Assembly: GCA_949316235.1 (NCBI GenBank)
Contig: OX438747.1
Span: 35,975,601-36,039,600, forward strand
Origin: Oegoconia quadripuncta
Taxonomy: Eukaryota; Arthropoda; Insecta; Lepidoptera; Autostichidae
Direction of reading: 5' to 3'
Length of the DNA: 64,000 bases
In this document: positions 46,166 to 57,174 of the stretch, in pieces
How positions within the stretch are numbered: position 1 is the stretch's first letter
How the letters are laid out: every line of letters starts with the position of its first letter
The notes under the pieces: generated by a model
What the model saw: only the letters and a program-made list of their open reading frames with translations
What the model was told of the DNA's origin: nothing
Databases searched by the model: none
Made by a program: the position numbers and the translations under genes

Positions 46166-46546
46166 AAAATAAATAAATAAATATTTCGGACGCTTACACC
46201 AATCATCTCGTCCCAAACTAAGCAAAGCTTGTGCCATGGAAACTAGATAACGGATAAACATACATATGTAGGAATAAACAAACATTTACCCCTCGCGGGA
46301 TCGTTGCGTTGGATCGATCCCCAGCGTGGTACATGTTTAAGTACTCGGTTTGGTTGGTGGTAGGGCATTTTAAATGTCCTTATCTAAATCTGCCGCCAAG
46401 CTACAATGTTAATAGCATTGTTGTGTTCCGGTTGCCAGTCCCCCCAAATATGTTGGGGTTTCCGGGTCATACACTTCCAGCTTCGGTCTCATCTTCACTT
46501 AACATCAGGTGTGACTGAGGTCAAGTGCTAACCCGTTGTGTATAAA
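46166..46546. mobile_element. Head-to-head chimera of SINE family B (minus) and family A (plus)
   Basis: 46166-46301 is a minus family-B tail and body up to CCCCTCGCGGGAT; 46312-46546 is a plus family-A copy from the B-box region CGATCCCCAGCGTGGTAC on. Both are cut inside their tRNA-like heads and meet over about 10 bp. Confidence 0.65.
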
Positions 46547-47089
46547 GAAACCTTGACATTTCGTATTTTCATTAAAGTAATAGCCACTTGCTGCCAAACT
46601 AGATGTGAATAAGAGGATATAAAATTTTAGAATTTGCCAAGTTATGTGAAATATTAGATATTATATAAGCTGAGCCTCCCCGCGGCGCACCCTGGAAGCA
46701 GCTAGGTCCTGCAACGCAGGTCCTAGGCTGATCAATCCTTTCACCACGATGGCAAGTTCTAAAATGTGAAATTTGAAACTTGCCTCGACACGAAAAGAAG
46801 AAGAGCTGAAATTCAAAATTGCAAGGAAAAGCAAAATTAAACTAAGAATTAAATGCATCTTTTTAGTTGTAGTACTGCTTGTGTCTGCACTGTGGTCGCT
46901 GCGCAACAGGCTCCTAACGTACCAACAACTTATCTATTCCATTAAAGTTGATGAAACCAGTGACGTTGTGAGATTCGGTGCTTTATTGCATACAGTTAAG
47001 AGGGTTTAACCCGTCCAGTGGCGCCCTCATTGAATAAATTAAGTTTTTTATAAAATCCCAACTAATAATAACATTTGAACATTGAGCTT

Positions 47090-47945
47090 GTTCAAAAAAC
47101 ATCTTAGGGCACATTTAATGGAAAAACAAAAAATTGGAATTCCAAAGCGTTACCTGTAGTGGAACTGCCTATGCACTTCTCTTTTTCTTTTTGTCACATC
47201 ATTGTCATTAATTTAAATTACTACACAACACTAGCTGTATCAACAACCGACACTTTTCACTCACGATTGACCACAAATGTGCACGCAGACGTGAACATGC
47301 GCGCGATTCTGTGGAACGACGCGCCATAAGACTCATAGGCGATGACTCAACAGTCACCGGCAAATTGCAAAGCCTTGAACACCGCCGTAGGGTCGCATGC
47401 CTTTCAGTGTTTTACAGGATACATTTCGGTGAGTGTGCGATGGAATTGCATGATCTTAATCATGATCCAGATTAAGGTCAAGAGCGATCCCATTCTAAAT
47501 AAAAAAAAAAATAAAAAAATAAGATCTTATTCCACCGTCCCCTTTCCATCTTCGGACAACCAGGCGCGGGGGGGGTTTCCATCCATATGTTGTCAACATA
47601 CGGATACGGTGTACGGTGCGCGTGATGCATCTTCGGCTACATCGTCACTTTCCATCAGGTGAGATTGTGGCCAAACGCGAAACCAGTTTTTAATAAAAAA
47701 AAAAAAAAAACTTTTATGCACTCGTACCTACTTGTAGGGGTTGTAACTGAAAACCAGTGTTTCGCTCTTTGAGTGATGTGCCACACTGAGTTATAGCCCA
47801 TTTGTGCTACTGCGGCACACACTCGCTCTTTGTATTTTCTAGTCTTTACGTTTATTTGTATGTATATTTCTTTGTAATTTAAAAATTGTGTAATTGTGTG
47901 AACGCAGTGGCGTAAATAAATGCTTTATCGATCTATCTATCTAAT
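47090..47945 (+). mobile_element. LINE 3' region, copy 2, interrupted by another LINE
   Basis: Inverse match of 39540-40015, ending AATAAATGCTTTATCGATCT, (ATCT)n. Interrupted from about 47300 to 47710 by the poly(A) LINE of the next entry. Confidence 0.5.
47300..47712 (+). pseudogene. LINE C-terminus with poly(A) tail
   Basis: RDSVERRAIRLIGDDS, then KLQSLEHRRRVACLSVFYRI and HFGECAMELHDL resemble the HRR-x5-SVFYRIYFGECSEEL motif at the end of many insect LINE ORF2s. UTR ends CCATCAGGTGAGATTGTGGC, then a 16-A tail. Confidence 0.65.
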
Positions 47946-47969
47946 ATTATTCTTATTATTATAATCCCA

Positions 47970-48335
47970 ATCCCAACTAATATTAAAAATGCTAAAGTTT
48001 GTGTGTATGCCTGTATGTGTGTTTGTTACCTCTTCACGCCTATGCGGCTGGACGGATTTGGATGAAATTTGGTGGGTAGACAGATTAGGACCTGGATTAA
48101 TATATAGGCTATTTTTTTTGCTAAACTGATTTTGATAAAATCTTCCACGCGGACGAAGTAGATAGCGGAAAGCTAGTAAATTGTAAATGCGAAAGTTTGT
48201 GTGTATGTGTGTTACCTCTTCATGCCTAAACGGCTAGACGGATTTGGATGAAATATGGTTGGTAGATATATTAGGACCTGGATTTAGGCTAATATGTTTT
48301 TGAACCGATTTTGTCTAATCAATATGATAAATCAG
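47970..48335 (+). repeat. Two tandem copies of the GGATTTGGATGAAATTT repeat
   Basis: CCTCTTCACGCCTATGCGGC, GGACGGATTTGGATGAAATT, ending GGAAAGCTAGTAAA, then a second partial copy from 48188. Confidence 0.55.
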
Positions 48336-48469
48336 TAATGTTGCTCTGATCTGCATTCGAAAAGTCTTAAACCTAATTAAATTATAAATATTACCTAAAT
48401 AGATTTAATTACGGTTAAAATGAGTAATTGAGATTGTGAATTCTGGAAAATAATCCCCATCGAAGCTAT

Positions 48470-48655
48470 TTACGCTTCTCGAATGCAGGTCTGTGTGCGA
48501 AGTCCGAGTTTTGCCTCGTTTTTAATCATCGCGTTCGCGTTTACGAAAAAAGTCCCTATGAAAAAAATCGTTTTGCAAACTATCCGCTAGAGGCGCTGCA
48601 CATTTCTCCATACAAATCGTCACGTGAACGTGAACGCGGTAGTAAAGTAATAAAT
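48470..48655 (-). repeat. Dispersed repeat (pair with 42665-43040)
   Basis: Inverse copy: CAAACTATCCGCTAGAGGCG and GTCACGTGAACGTGAACGCG. 48656-49134 is unassigned intergenic DNA. Confidence 0.5.
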
Positions 48656-49134
48656 AATAATAAATAAAAATTGTTTATTTTCTCACCACAAATGACGCTT
48701 TACAAAGTGATTTTAGGACTAGGTAATACATAGAACACATTTGTGGGAAGACTGGTGCCTGAAAAGGAAGAACCAGAATTACAGGTCACCAGGCCCCCCA
48801 GCTATGGACATAGTGTATTAGAGCAGAGATATGGTGATTGAGGAAGAAACACTTAAGGAAAGATACAAGCGAGAAGGAAATCACGAAACATAAGACCTGG
48901 TTCTTGGAGTGGAGTTGTAGTGTTGTGCACTGTTTTTAACCCCCGACGAAAAACCACGGGTGTTATGTGTTTGTTGGCGTTATATGTGTATGTATGTCCA
49001 GTCTCTGTCCGCAAGCAATAAGCGGTCCAGTTGGAATGATGTTAAGTCAAGTCGAAACAAAACTTACACTCCGCCCTCAGCGTTTGATCGAGATACTGCA
49101 TCGATACCTACTGCCTTCACCTTCGAAGTAGCGT

Positions 49135-49531
49135 TATCACACTAGCGAGTTGCGAGCGAGTGGGAAGCGGGGCGAGTGCGCAGCCAGCACGCCGCGAGTT
49201 CACGACGTGTGCGTGGCGAACACGCCGCGGGTGCGCAGCGAGCTCAAGGCGAACCGCGCTGTTGACGCCAGTCGATAACTTGATAATGGGTCCTCCCATA
49301 TTCGTCATTTTATCTGCTTTTGTCTTCATTTCCGTCTTCGGAGTAACAAAGCTAACAGCAGTGTTTCCTCGTCGTAATCCATTCTGGCACTGAATGTACA
49401 AAACTAGAATCGCACGCCGCGAGCTCGCTGCCTACCCGCGGCGAGCTCGCTGCGCATACGTCGCGAACTCGCGGCAAGCTCGCTGCGCACTCGCCCCGCT
49501 TTCCACTCGCTCGCAACTCGCTAGTGTGATA
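49135..49531. mobile_element. GC-rich MITE with long inverted ends
   Basis: TATCACACTAGCGAGTTGCG, then AGCGAGTGGGAAGCGGGGCG at left; the inverse at right with one mismatch (GGAAAG). Arms of 50 bp or more carry repeats of GCGAGCTCGCTGCGC. The middle (about 150 bp) is ordinary AT-rich sequence. Flanked by TA. Frames here are spurious. Confidence 0.7.
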
Positions 49532-49599
49532 AATCCCTGTGCTCATTCTTCCTTACAGCATCCTTTAAGTCCACAGCACTCTTATACTTACACGAACGA

Positions 49600-50543
49600 T
49601 TTTTTTTATGCACAACTGGTTGGTCCTTGATCTTAACCACACCTGATGTAAGTGAAGATGAGGTCGAAGGTGGAAGCGTACTGACCCGGAAACCCTAACA
49701 CACTTGGGGGACTGGCTATCTTATGTCTGACAACCGGAACACAACAATGCTATTATCATTGCTGCTTGGCGGCAGATTTAGATAAGATGGTGGTAGCTAG
49801 CCAGGCGGACATTTAAACACAACAATGCTATTAACATTGCTGTTTGGCGGCAGATTTAGATAATATGGTGGTAGCTAGCCAGGCGGACATTTAAACACAA
49901 CAATGCTATTAACATTGCTGCTTGGCGGCAGATTTAGATAAGATGGTGGTAGCTAGCCAGGCGGACATTTAAACACAACAATGCTATTAACATTGCTGCT
50001 TGGCGGCAGATTTAGATAAGATGGTGGTAGCTAGCCAGGCGGACATTTAAACACAACAATGCTATTAACATTGCTGCTTGGCGGCAGATTTAGATAATAT
50101 GGTGGTAGCTAGCCAGGCGGACATTTAAACACAACAATGCTATTAACATTGCTGCTTGGCGGCAGATTTAGATAAGATGGTGGTAGCTAGCCAGGCGGAC
50201 ATTTAAACACAACAATGCTATTAACATTGCTGCTTGGCGGCAGATTTAGATAAGATGGTGGTAGCTAGCCAGGCGGACATTTAAACACAACAATGCTATT
50301 AACATTGCTGCTTGGCGGCAGATTTAGATAAGATGGTGGTAGCTAGCCAGGCGGACATTTAAACACAACAATGCTATTAACATTGCTGCTTGGCGGCAGA
50401 TTTAGATAAGATGGTGGTAGCTAGCCAGGCGGACATTTAAACACAACAATACTATTAACATTGCTGCTTGGCGGCAGATTTAGATAAGATGGTGGTAGCT
50501 AGCCAGGCGGACATTTAAAATGCCCTACCACCTAGCAAACCAA
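49600..50543 (-). mobile_element. HaSE-type SINE (family A) with an internally amplified core
   Basis: Minus-strand tail (49605-49738) and the segment next to the head (50519-50543, AAATGCCCTACCACC) bracket a 78-bp segment of the SINE body present 10 times (next entry). Confidence 0.8.
49739..50518. repeat. 78-bp tandem repeat, 10 copies, made from SINE core
   Basis: Starts at 49739, 49817, 49895, 49973, 50051, 50129, 50207, 50285, 50363 and 50441. Unit: ACACAACAATGCTATTAACA...GGCGGACATTTAA. Only a few point differences (AAGAT/AATAT). Confidence 0.95.
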
Positions 50544-50901
50544 TTTTAATCTAATAGTGTATGTTTTATTACTAAATACCTATATCTAAAACAAGCTACC
50601 GATTTGTTCAGAAAACATTGTTATTCTATCACTGACAGGTACCTACTCTATCCATGTGCAGAACATCACGGCCTTTAAGATTACAGGAAGTTAAAACTGT
50701 ATCCTTAATGGACTATGTGTAAATCTCATTGTATACATTCAAATTGTTTTATAAATTTATTACTGAAAATTGTTTTTTAACAATAAATTCATACAAATAA
50801 TAAAATCTTTTTGGCGTGTGCGGTGTACGCGGCCCACAGTGCAGCAGTGAGTCCGCAGTGCCGGTATAAGACACAGTGTGACCATAGAGCAGTGAGCCAA
50901 C

Positions 50902-50973
50902 ATGTACGGAGTGGTTGCTGGACAGAAGGCCAGCGGGCGGTCACGGCCGACCCAGCACCGGGACCGGGAACAG
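50902..50973 (+). CDS. Candidate first coding exon, unknown gene
   Basis: ATG at 50902 opens MYGVVAGQKASGRSRPTQHR, DREQ (24 codons) and ends in phase 0 at CAG|GTGAGAC, a strong donor. The region 50810-50980 is much GC-richer than its surroundings. No family recognised and no second exon found: a Tc1-like element starts 30 bp downstream. It could equally be a repeat fragment. Confidence 0.25.
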
Positions 50974-51001
50974 GTGAGACACAATCAGTATGGTTTACAA
51001 C

Positions 51002-52045
51002 TACAGGGCGTCCCACGGCTATGCCACATGGAGGGAAAGTACCTTGAATTTTGTAGATGGAACATTTTACTGAAAGAAGACATTATTTTAATTTAAAAAA
51101 CAATTTAAACTGCATTCATAGATTTTTAAATAAGTACATGGTTGAACCGGGAATCGAACCATTTATTTATAAAAAAAAATACCATGTAACTTTATCATAC
51201 CGATCGAAAGGCTTCATCATAAGGATTATTTTTTGCTAAATAACATATTGTCAGAAATAAAAGGAAGACCATGACTTTTAACATTAGATGTTCAATTTTG
51301 TTCAGAAAAATGAAAAGCTGACATTGCCGTAAGGACATACAACTGACATTATCATTACTAATACTAATTACCCACTCGAGAAGTATGCATCATTTCCCTA
51401 TTATAATTTAAGTTCATGATAAAATGATAAAGAGATACGTAATTAGTAAGTAGGACTATCTCAATGAACATTTTCTTTCCTGGATCGGGACAAATGGACG
51501 AAAAAATGGCCGCCGAGATCCCCAGACCTAACCCCGTTAGATTTTTTTTATGGGGTTATGTAAAAAATTTACTTTACAAGAACCAGTGTCAAAGTGTCCA
51601 CGAGCTACAAACTGAACTTCGACGTATTATTCTAAATATCCACCACAACATGATCAAAAAATCGACAGGGAGCGAAATAATCAAAAGAGTGCGACTTTGT
51701 ATTGAACAGGATGGGACTCATTTTGAGCATTTGATAAATTTGATTAATTTTGTATTAAAAATGTTAAAATTCATGGTCTTCCTTTTATTTCTGACACTAT
51801 GTTATTTAGCAAAAAATTATCCTTATGATGAAGCCTTTCGATCGGTATGATAAAGTTACATGGTAATTTTTTTTTTATAAATAAAGGGTTCGATTCCCGG
51901 TTCAACCATGTACTTATTTAAAAATCTATGAATGCAGTTTAAATTGTTTTTTAAATTAAAATAATGTCTTCTTTCAGTAAAATGTTCCATCTACAAAATT
52001 CAAGGTACTTTCCCTCCATGTGGCATAGCCGTGGGACGCCCTGTA
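51002..52045. mobile_element. Tc1/mariner-like element with about 280-bp inverted repeats
   Basis: TA-CAGGGCGTCCCACGGCTATG at left, its inverse CATAGCCGTGGGACGCCCTG-TA at right; arms 51004-51285 and 51762-52043 are near-identical. Between them lies a transposase remnant. Both arms contain a tRNA-like phrase (GGTTCGATTCCCGGTTCAAC). Confidence 0.75.
51464..51760 (+). pseudogene. Tc1/mariner transposase C-terminal remnant
   Basis: PRPNPVRFFLWGYVKNLLYK, then IKRVRLCIEQDGTHFEHLI. The FFLWGYVK phrase and the RL/CI-x-x-G-x-HFEHL end are typical of IS630/Tc1/mariner-type transposases. The catalytic first two aspartates and the DNA-binding part are absent; SPD before the FFLWG motif is degenerate. 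Confidence 0.65.
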
Positions 52046-52410
52046 TAATGTCATTTAGGAAAATTAGTCATAAACTTGATGTCAAACAAAACTGTTCCAG
52101 GGTAATAGATTTAAATCAGAATTAAATAATTTTTTATTGGATAAGTGCTTTTATAGTCTTAAGGAATATTTGAAGTTCAATTAGAATATATAAAGTTAGT
52201 AGTTAGTGAAATGCGGCTCTTGTAATAATGACAATGATAATAATTACATAGATTATTATTATTATTAGTTTTTAAATTAATGTTATTTTTTATTTTATAA
52301 ATATTTGCACACCTGCTTGCAGGTTGGATACATTTACTGGAATTCTCAATTTTATATCTTTAAATTGTATGTATTCTTGCAAATAAATGATTGATTGATT
52401 GATATACCGA
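52046..52410 (+). pseudogene. LINE ORF end and 3' UTR with (TGAT)n tail
   Basis: NRFKSELNNFLLDKCFYSLK-like codons (52095-52170), UTR ending TTGCAAATAAATGATTGATT. Confidence 0.5.
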
Positions 52411-52639
52411 CTGGCGGGGGCTTCGCCGCCCGGGGCAAGTGTCCCTTCTCGCCCCCCCTAGATCCGGGACAGAGTATCACTCCCCTGAGTGCGACACTCA
52501 AGCTTCATAAACCAACGTGTACCCAAACTTGAAGGTGATCACATAAAATTTAATTATTACACGTTATGTTTTGAACCGTTCCTTTAATTCAGCTGGGAAA
52601 TTAAAACGGTTGCTTTGTGATACACAATCATGACCTTTT

Positions 52640-52860
52640 TACCCAACTTTCCAAGGAAGGAGGGTAATGTTTTTCGAGTTTATGTATGTATGTCCGTTCG
52701 TTCCGTCCTGTAGCCTAAAAGCCTTGACCGATTTCGAAGTGCATGGTGTCGTTAGATACGTGGAGTGTCATAGGATACATTTTATGGTGAAAAATCCAAC
52801 ATGGCGTCCGCAAAGTACTTTTAGTTTAGTTTTTAAATACTTATATAGTTATTAAAAAGT
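52640..52860 (+). repeat. Dispersed repeat (GGAGGGTAATGTTTTTCGAG family)
   Basis: AAGGAGGGTAATGTTTTTCG, AGTTTATGTATGTATGTCCG. Shared with 40585 (plus) and 54440 (minus). 52411-52639 unassigned. Confidence 0.5.
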
Positions 52861-52871
52861 CTGTTACTGTT

Positions 52872-53222
52872 TGTAAGGGCATATGTTTGTTTTTTTTTTT
52901 TTGTATATAAGAGGGCGGCAAACGAGCATGCGGGTCACCTGATGGAAAGCAATCACCGCCGCCCATGGACACCCGCAACACCAAAAGGGTCACAGATGCG
53001 TTGCCGGCCTTTGAGGAAGGTGTCCACCCCAGAATAAGTGTGTAATAATAAGAATAAGAATGTGTACCCGAGTTATGGATGTTTTCATTTATAATAAGTA
53101 TTTATTTACAAAAAAAAAGTATTTATGTAGTATATCAACCATCTGGTATCCACAACACAGCCTATAGTTGCTTGCTGTGGAACTAGATGGCGCTGTGTGT
53201 ATGTCTAAGGATATTTATTTAT
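52872..53222 (+). mobile_element. SINE family B interrupted by a family D retroposon tail
   Basis: GGGCATATGTTTG (52878) stops at a T-run; 52886-53039 is a minus family D tail (GCAAACGAGCATGCGGGTCA); the SINE resumes with ATGTGTACCCGAGTTATGG at 53058 and ends in ATTTATTTA. Confidence 0.65.
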
Positions 53223-53840
53223 TGAAAAAAAGATTTTTGCCTTTGTGTAGTTTCCAGTATTGCTACCGATAAAATGTATTAATTATATTGTGCATTTAAT
53301 ATTTCAATATAATTAGGTGTGCATTTAGCTCGTTAAGGTTTCATATATGTTTAGTTATGTATCGTAGAGATACAAAGATTAAATAAGATGCTCTTGAATT
53401 TAGCTATATCACTATATTGACTAATTCGCTTAAATTAAGTACAGAGATCTTTTGTGTAGGGGTATATTGAAAGTATGCAATGGCGGACAGTGTCTAGCGA
53501 GTGGGGTGTACCTACCGGCCAATACAAGAGTCATAGGTCATGCGTGAGGAAGTGTAATTGGATGTGTGAATGTGTGTGTGCCCAACAGTGTACCTGTACA
53601 GTACGTATGCATGTGTGTGTAGTAGATTGGTCTGTCGAAGCACTAGCGTAGACAATTATGTCTATATTAGTGCAAAGTCTGTTGGTGAATCAATAAATAA
53701 TTTAAGAATTAAAAACAAAAAATCCACCAGCTAATTTTGTATTTTTACGAACGGACATACATACATACATACATCATATACCGGTGAGTTTTTTTGTCGT
53801 AAGGACAAAAATAGGGCATATATAGGTAAGTGAAATAATA
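53223..53840. other. Unassigned intergenic DNA
   Basis: Contains GT-rich stretches (53560-53625), an AATAAATAAT near 53695 and a (CATA)n run at 53757. No coding or RNA gene seen. Confidence 0.5.
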
Positions 53841-53842
53841 AT

Positions 53843-54073
53843 AATAATAAATATTTCGGACACTTACACTAATCATCTAGTCCCAAACTAAGCAAAGCTT
53901 GTACTATGGATACTAGATAACGGATAAACATACATAAATATTTATATAGACATCCATGACTCAGGAATAAATGATCATATTCATCACACAAACATTTACC
54001 CGTCGCGGGATTCGAACCCGCAACCGTTACTAGGGTATTAGGGTCACTATCCACTACACCAATCGGTCCAAAC
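53843..54073 (-). mobile_element. tRNA-headed SINE (family B, second subfamily)
   Basis: Minus copy: GTCGCGGGATTCGAACCCGC, CCACTACACCAATCGGTC; tail AATAAATATTTCGGACAC. Confidence 0.78.
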
Positions 54074-54139
54074 CAAATAGAAGGCATTGGCATAGGTAGT
54101 TTACCTTTTTATTTTCTTCAAAACCATAAAATATAATAA

Positions 54140-54480
54140 AACGTTGTGTCATTTGACGGTCGCGTATGTAGCCTACAAGCCGATAGGCTTTTTACAGCGT
54201 CGCCGGACGGGTGGGCGAGAGGACTTTTTAAAATCAAATATAACGATTTGCAGTGCACAAGTTGATACCGCGTTTTAATTTTGAACAACGACATCTAGCG
54301 GATTCTACTTAAACTAAATACATGAAGGAAAACATTGAACTTAACTGCGGCGTTAACACCTAATATGCCCTATTTTTTTCCTCACGGTAAAAAAACTCAT
54401 CCGGTATAATAAATACATGCATACACTCGCAAAACATTACTCTCCTTCCTTGGATAGTCGGGTAAAAATAAAATATCTTA
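54140..54480 (-). repeat. Dispersed repeat (shared with 34490-35305)
   Basis: CAGTGCACAAGTTGATACCG, CTTAACTGCGGCGTTAACAC, CTAATATGCCCTATTTTTTT. The outer end has GGAGAGTAATG near 54445. Confidence 0.5.
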
Positions 54481-54659
54481 CACTAAATGAGGAACTATAG
54501 TTCTAAATAACATAAACGATTTATCTCAAAGATAAAGATTAGGTTGGTTTTAACGGTGCGGATTATATTATCTATTATGTGAAGTAATGAGCCTTCATGA
54601 GCACATTCCGCTTCTTGGAACTGTTCCAGGGTGTGTGGAGCTGAGTATTTTTAGAAAAT

Positions 54660-55815
54660 GTTAGAGTTATAACGAACAATGTTAAAGGGGAAGAATTTTT
54701 TAATAAGCTTTTACAATAAGGTTCCTCCGGTGGACATTCAAAATTTGCCTTTAAATCAGAGATGTACAAAATACCCTGTACAAAGTATCTGCAATACAAA
54801 ATGCAAGATACTTTTAAATAAAGTATTTCAGATACCAGATACAAAATACTTTCGAGAATAGTATCTGAAATACTAAATACCAAATACGTATCTTCTAAAT
54901 ACTTCTTAAGATACAAATACTTTTGTAAGAAAACAAGATTTTATTTTAATGAATTCTAAGTTTATTTTTCTTAATTGACATAACACGAGCATAACACGAT
55001 AACATAACACACACGTTACATAACATAACACGATTTATTCGTAAATAACTTAATGTTATTTACGTATGTAAATAACTTAACATTAAGTTATTTACGAATT
55101 ATTCGTAAATAACTTAATGTAATGTAATATATACAAAAAGACGGTCATCTTCTCAAATGAAATTACATTTCAGTTTTTTTTTTTAATTGTTTGGCTCGCA
55201 CGACTTGTGCATTTGCCACATCTTGTATAGATACAGGCCAGTGCAGTGCAAAGAAAGAGTCGCCATCTACCAATGTGATGTTGGACTAATAATGACATGC
55301 TCAATTTTACGCATTTATTTTATATATTTCTACTAATATATTACTAAAAGTATTTTATCAGAAAAAGTATTTATAAAATACTAAGATACCAAACAAAATA
55401 TATTTAAATACAAGATACAAAATGATTTTTTAAAAAGTATTTTAGATACAAAATGAAAATACGTATCTTGCATCTTGTATCTGTATTTCAGATACTTGTA
55501 TCTTAGATAAGTCACACCTCTGCTTTAAATAAATTTAAAACAACCATTAAACGGAAACTATGTGCCAAAGGCTATTATAAAATTTCTGACTATCTGGATG
55601 ATAAGAATGCGTGCACATGAACCGCTCAGCAATATCCAGTATATTTTATTCTTATTTTTCAAATTGTATTTGTATTGACTTATTTAAAAAGAGCAACCCC
55701 TGAGTAACTTGCTTGTTCATCTCTGGGGAGACTGGCTAGTGAATGAGCGATAACTGTATGCCATGACGATTTCAAATGTTATTCTTATAACTTACGAAAT
55801 AAAACATTTTTGATT
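54660..55815 (+). pseudogene. CR1/jockey-group LINE 3' end split by a hAT-like element
   Basis: 54680-54756 (FNKVPPVDIQNLPLN) continues at 55523 (NKFKTTIKRKLCAKGYYKIS, DYLDDK) to a 3' UTR with CTTGCTTGTTCATCTCTGGG and a TTTGATTTGATTT tail. Confidence 0.65.
54757..55522. mobile_element. hAT-like non-autonomous element (766 bp)
   Basis: Starts CAGAGATGTACAAAATAC, ends TAAGTCACACCTCTG (CAGAGGTG inverted), with an exact 8-bp duplication CTTTAAAT at 54749-54756 and 55523-55530. Both sides are crowded with variants of AGATACAAAATAC. Central palindrome TTCGTAAATAACTTAATGTT (55037-55098). No transposase. Confidence 0.75.
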
Positions 55816-56089
55816 TGATTTGATTTAATTTAATATTTTAAGAGATTTTGACGGCTATCCCGTGAGTGGCATTGCATTTTCACTCACGACGATGTGAATA
55901 TTACGTTGTCAGCGCCATTAACAGTGATTATAATGTAAATTGATTTGCTATCAACAGTATCGGTGAAATTGTTTCTCTGTATTCTGAAATCTGTATTATG
56001 GAAATTTTGGTATCCACGACATAAGCCTAGCCTAGTGTCGAAGTTACAGCAAATGTATAATTATGTATGGTCCTTTTTGGTAAATAAGT

Positions 56090-56305
56090 CTCATCTTATA
56101 ATAGCTATCTCATATTTTGTAAAGCAATCTGCCACTTTACTGAAGAATGACTTGACCGTGACTAGACTCTGTATACGCCAAGTATACGACGAATTACTTG
56201 TTTTGACTGAGACTGACTAATAAATTGAAGAAATAAGACATGGCTGTATAGGCTTAGATCCCTTTGCCTTCTCCAAAGGAGTGAATAAACCGAAAAAAAT
56301 TTACA
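56090..56305 (+). mobile_element. Retroposon-like repeat (family C)
   Basis: CTGCCACTTTACTGAAGAAT, GACTAGACTCTGTATACGCC, GACATGGCTGTATAGGCTTA and an A-rich end. Confidence 0.6.
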
Positions 56306-56313
56306 TAGCCATA

Positions 56314-56640
56314 GGCCCGTTAAACCAAACTCAATACAAGTCTTGAGGCTGTATCACCCGAGATGCGTCTTAAGCAGTTGACGCTATCTCAAGCTCCGTA
56401 CTAATTTATAAACCAATCTTGAGGTCTACTCAGCTGAGATCACTTCCCAAGTATTCGCCTCAACGGCGAGTGAATGATGGTCTTGAGTTTCGTTTATTAA
56501 TACGCGCACCTCTCAAGTGAGTACTGTTTGAGTATGCACGTGCTTTTTAGGTCTCAAGTTCGGTTTATTAATCAACACGTTTATTTGAGACCGGTCACAA
56601 GACTGTTCTCAATCTTGAGAATGGTTTATTAATACGGGCC
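56314..56640. mobile_element. MITE with GGCCCG ends
   Basis: GGCCCGTTAAACCAAACTCA at left, TGGTTTATTAATACGGGCC at right; several internal CTCAAG/CTTGAG inverted pairs. A relic of the same family is at 11929-12030. Confidence 0.55.
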
Positions 56641-56954
56641 TTAGTAAAGTTCACGTCGAAATCTTCCGACCACAAGTTACGGGAGTTACACGTACTGACA
56701 TTGAAGAGGCGGACCCGAATGGACGTAACTGGGAATAATTGGACATTGTGGTAACTAGTGTCCACGTCCACGACTTCGAGTGACAATTTGGGTATGTCTT
56801 TTGGGCTTATCTTTTAAAAATAAATTATACTAAATTTATAAATCCGTATTAAGACCTGTTGTAATGTATGGATTTTTTTGGGCCATGAAGAAGACAGTTA
56901 TTAATACGGCCTTAATTTTTAAATTACTCACAATAATAATACATAGGTACTTTA

Positions 56955-57050
56955 GTGAGCGTGTGTATGTGTGAGGAGTATGTGTATGGTGTGTGGGGAG
57001 TGTGTGTGTGGGGGTGTTTGTGTTTGTGTGTGTGTAGCGCGTGTGTGACG
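56955..57050. repeat. GT-rich low-complexity tract
   Basis: Runs of GTGTGTGG and TGTGTGTG. The 74- and 76-codon frames over it are spurious. 56641-56954 holds nothing recognised. Confidence 0.85.
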
Positions 57051-57174
57051 ATACACGCACGCGCAATTAAATTTAAAACAGTGAACTTTTTTTTTTTTTT
57101 TAATCTTATTTTAAGGAGCTTAGTCGAAAGCGACTATGCCGGTCCATTGGTACAGCTTACTTATGTACTAGACG

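Noticed and set aside
46661..46758. Possible last exon on the minus strand (TTTTAG acceptor, about 31 codons, stop at 46661)
   Set aside because: Reasonable acceptor, but no homology, no partner exon and no clear poly(A) signal close behind; kept only as a note.
49117..49630. Four overlapping frames in GC-rich sequence
   Set aside because: Produced by the GAGC/GCTC-rich inverted ends of a MITE.
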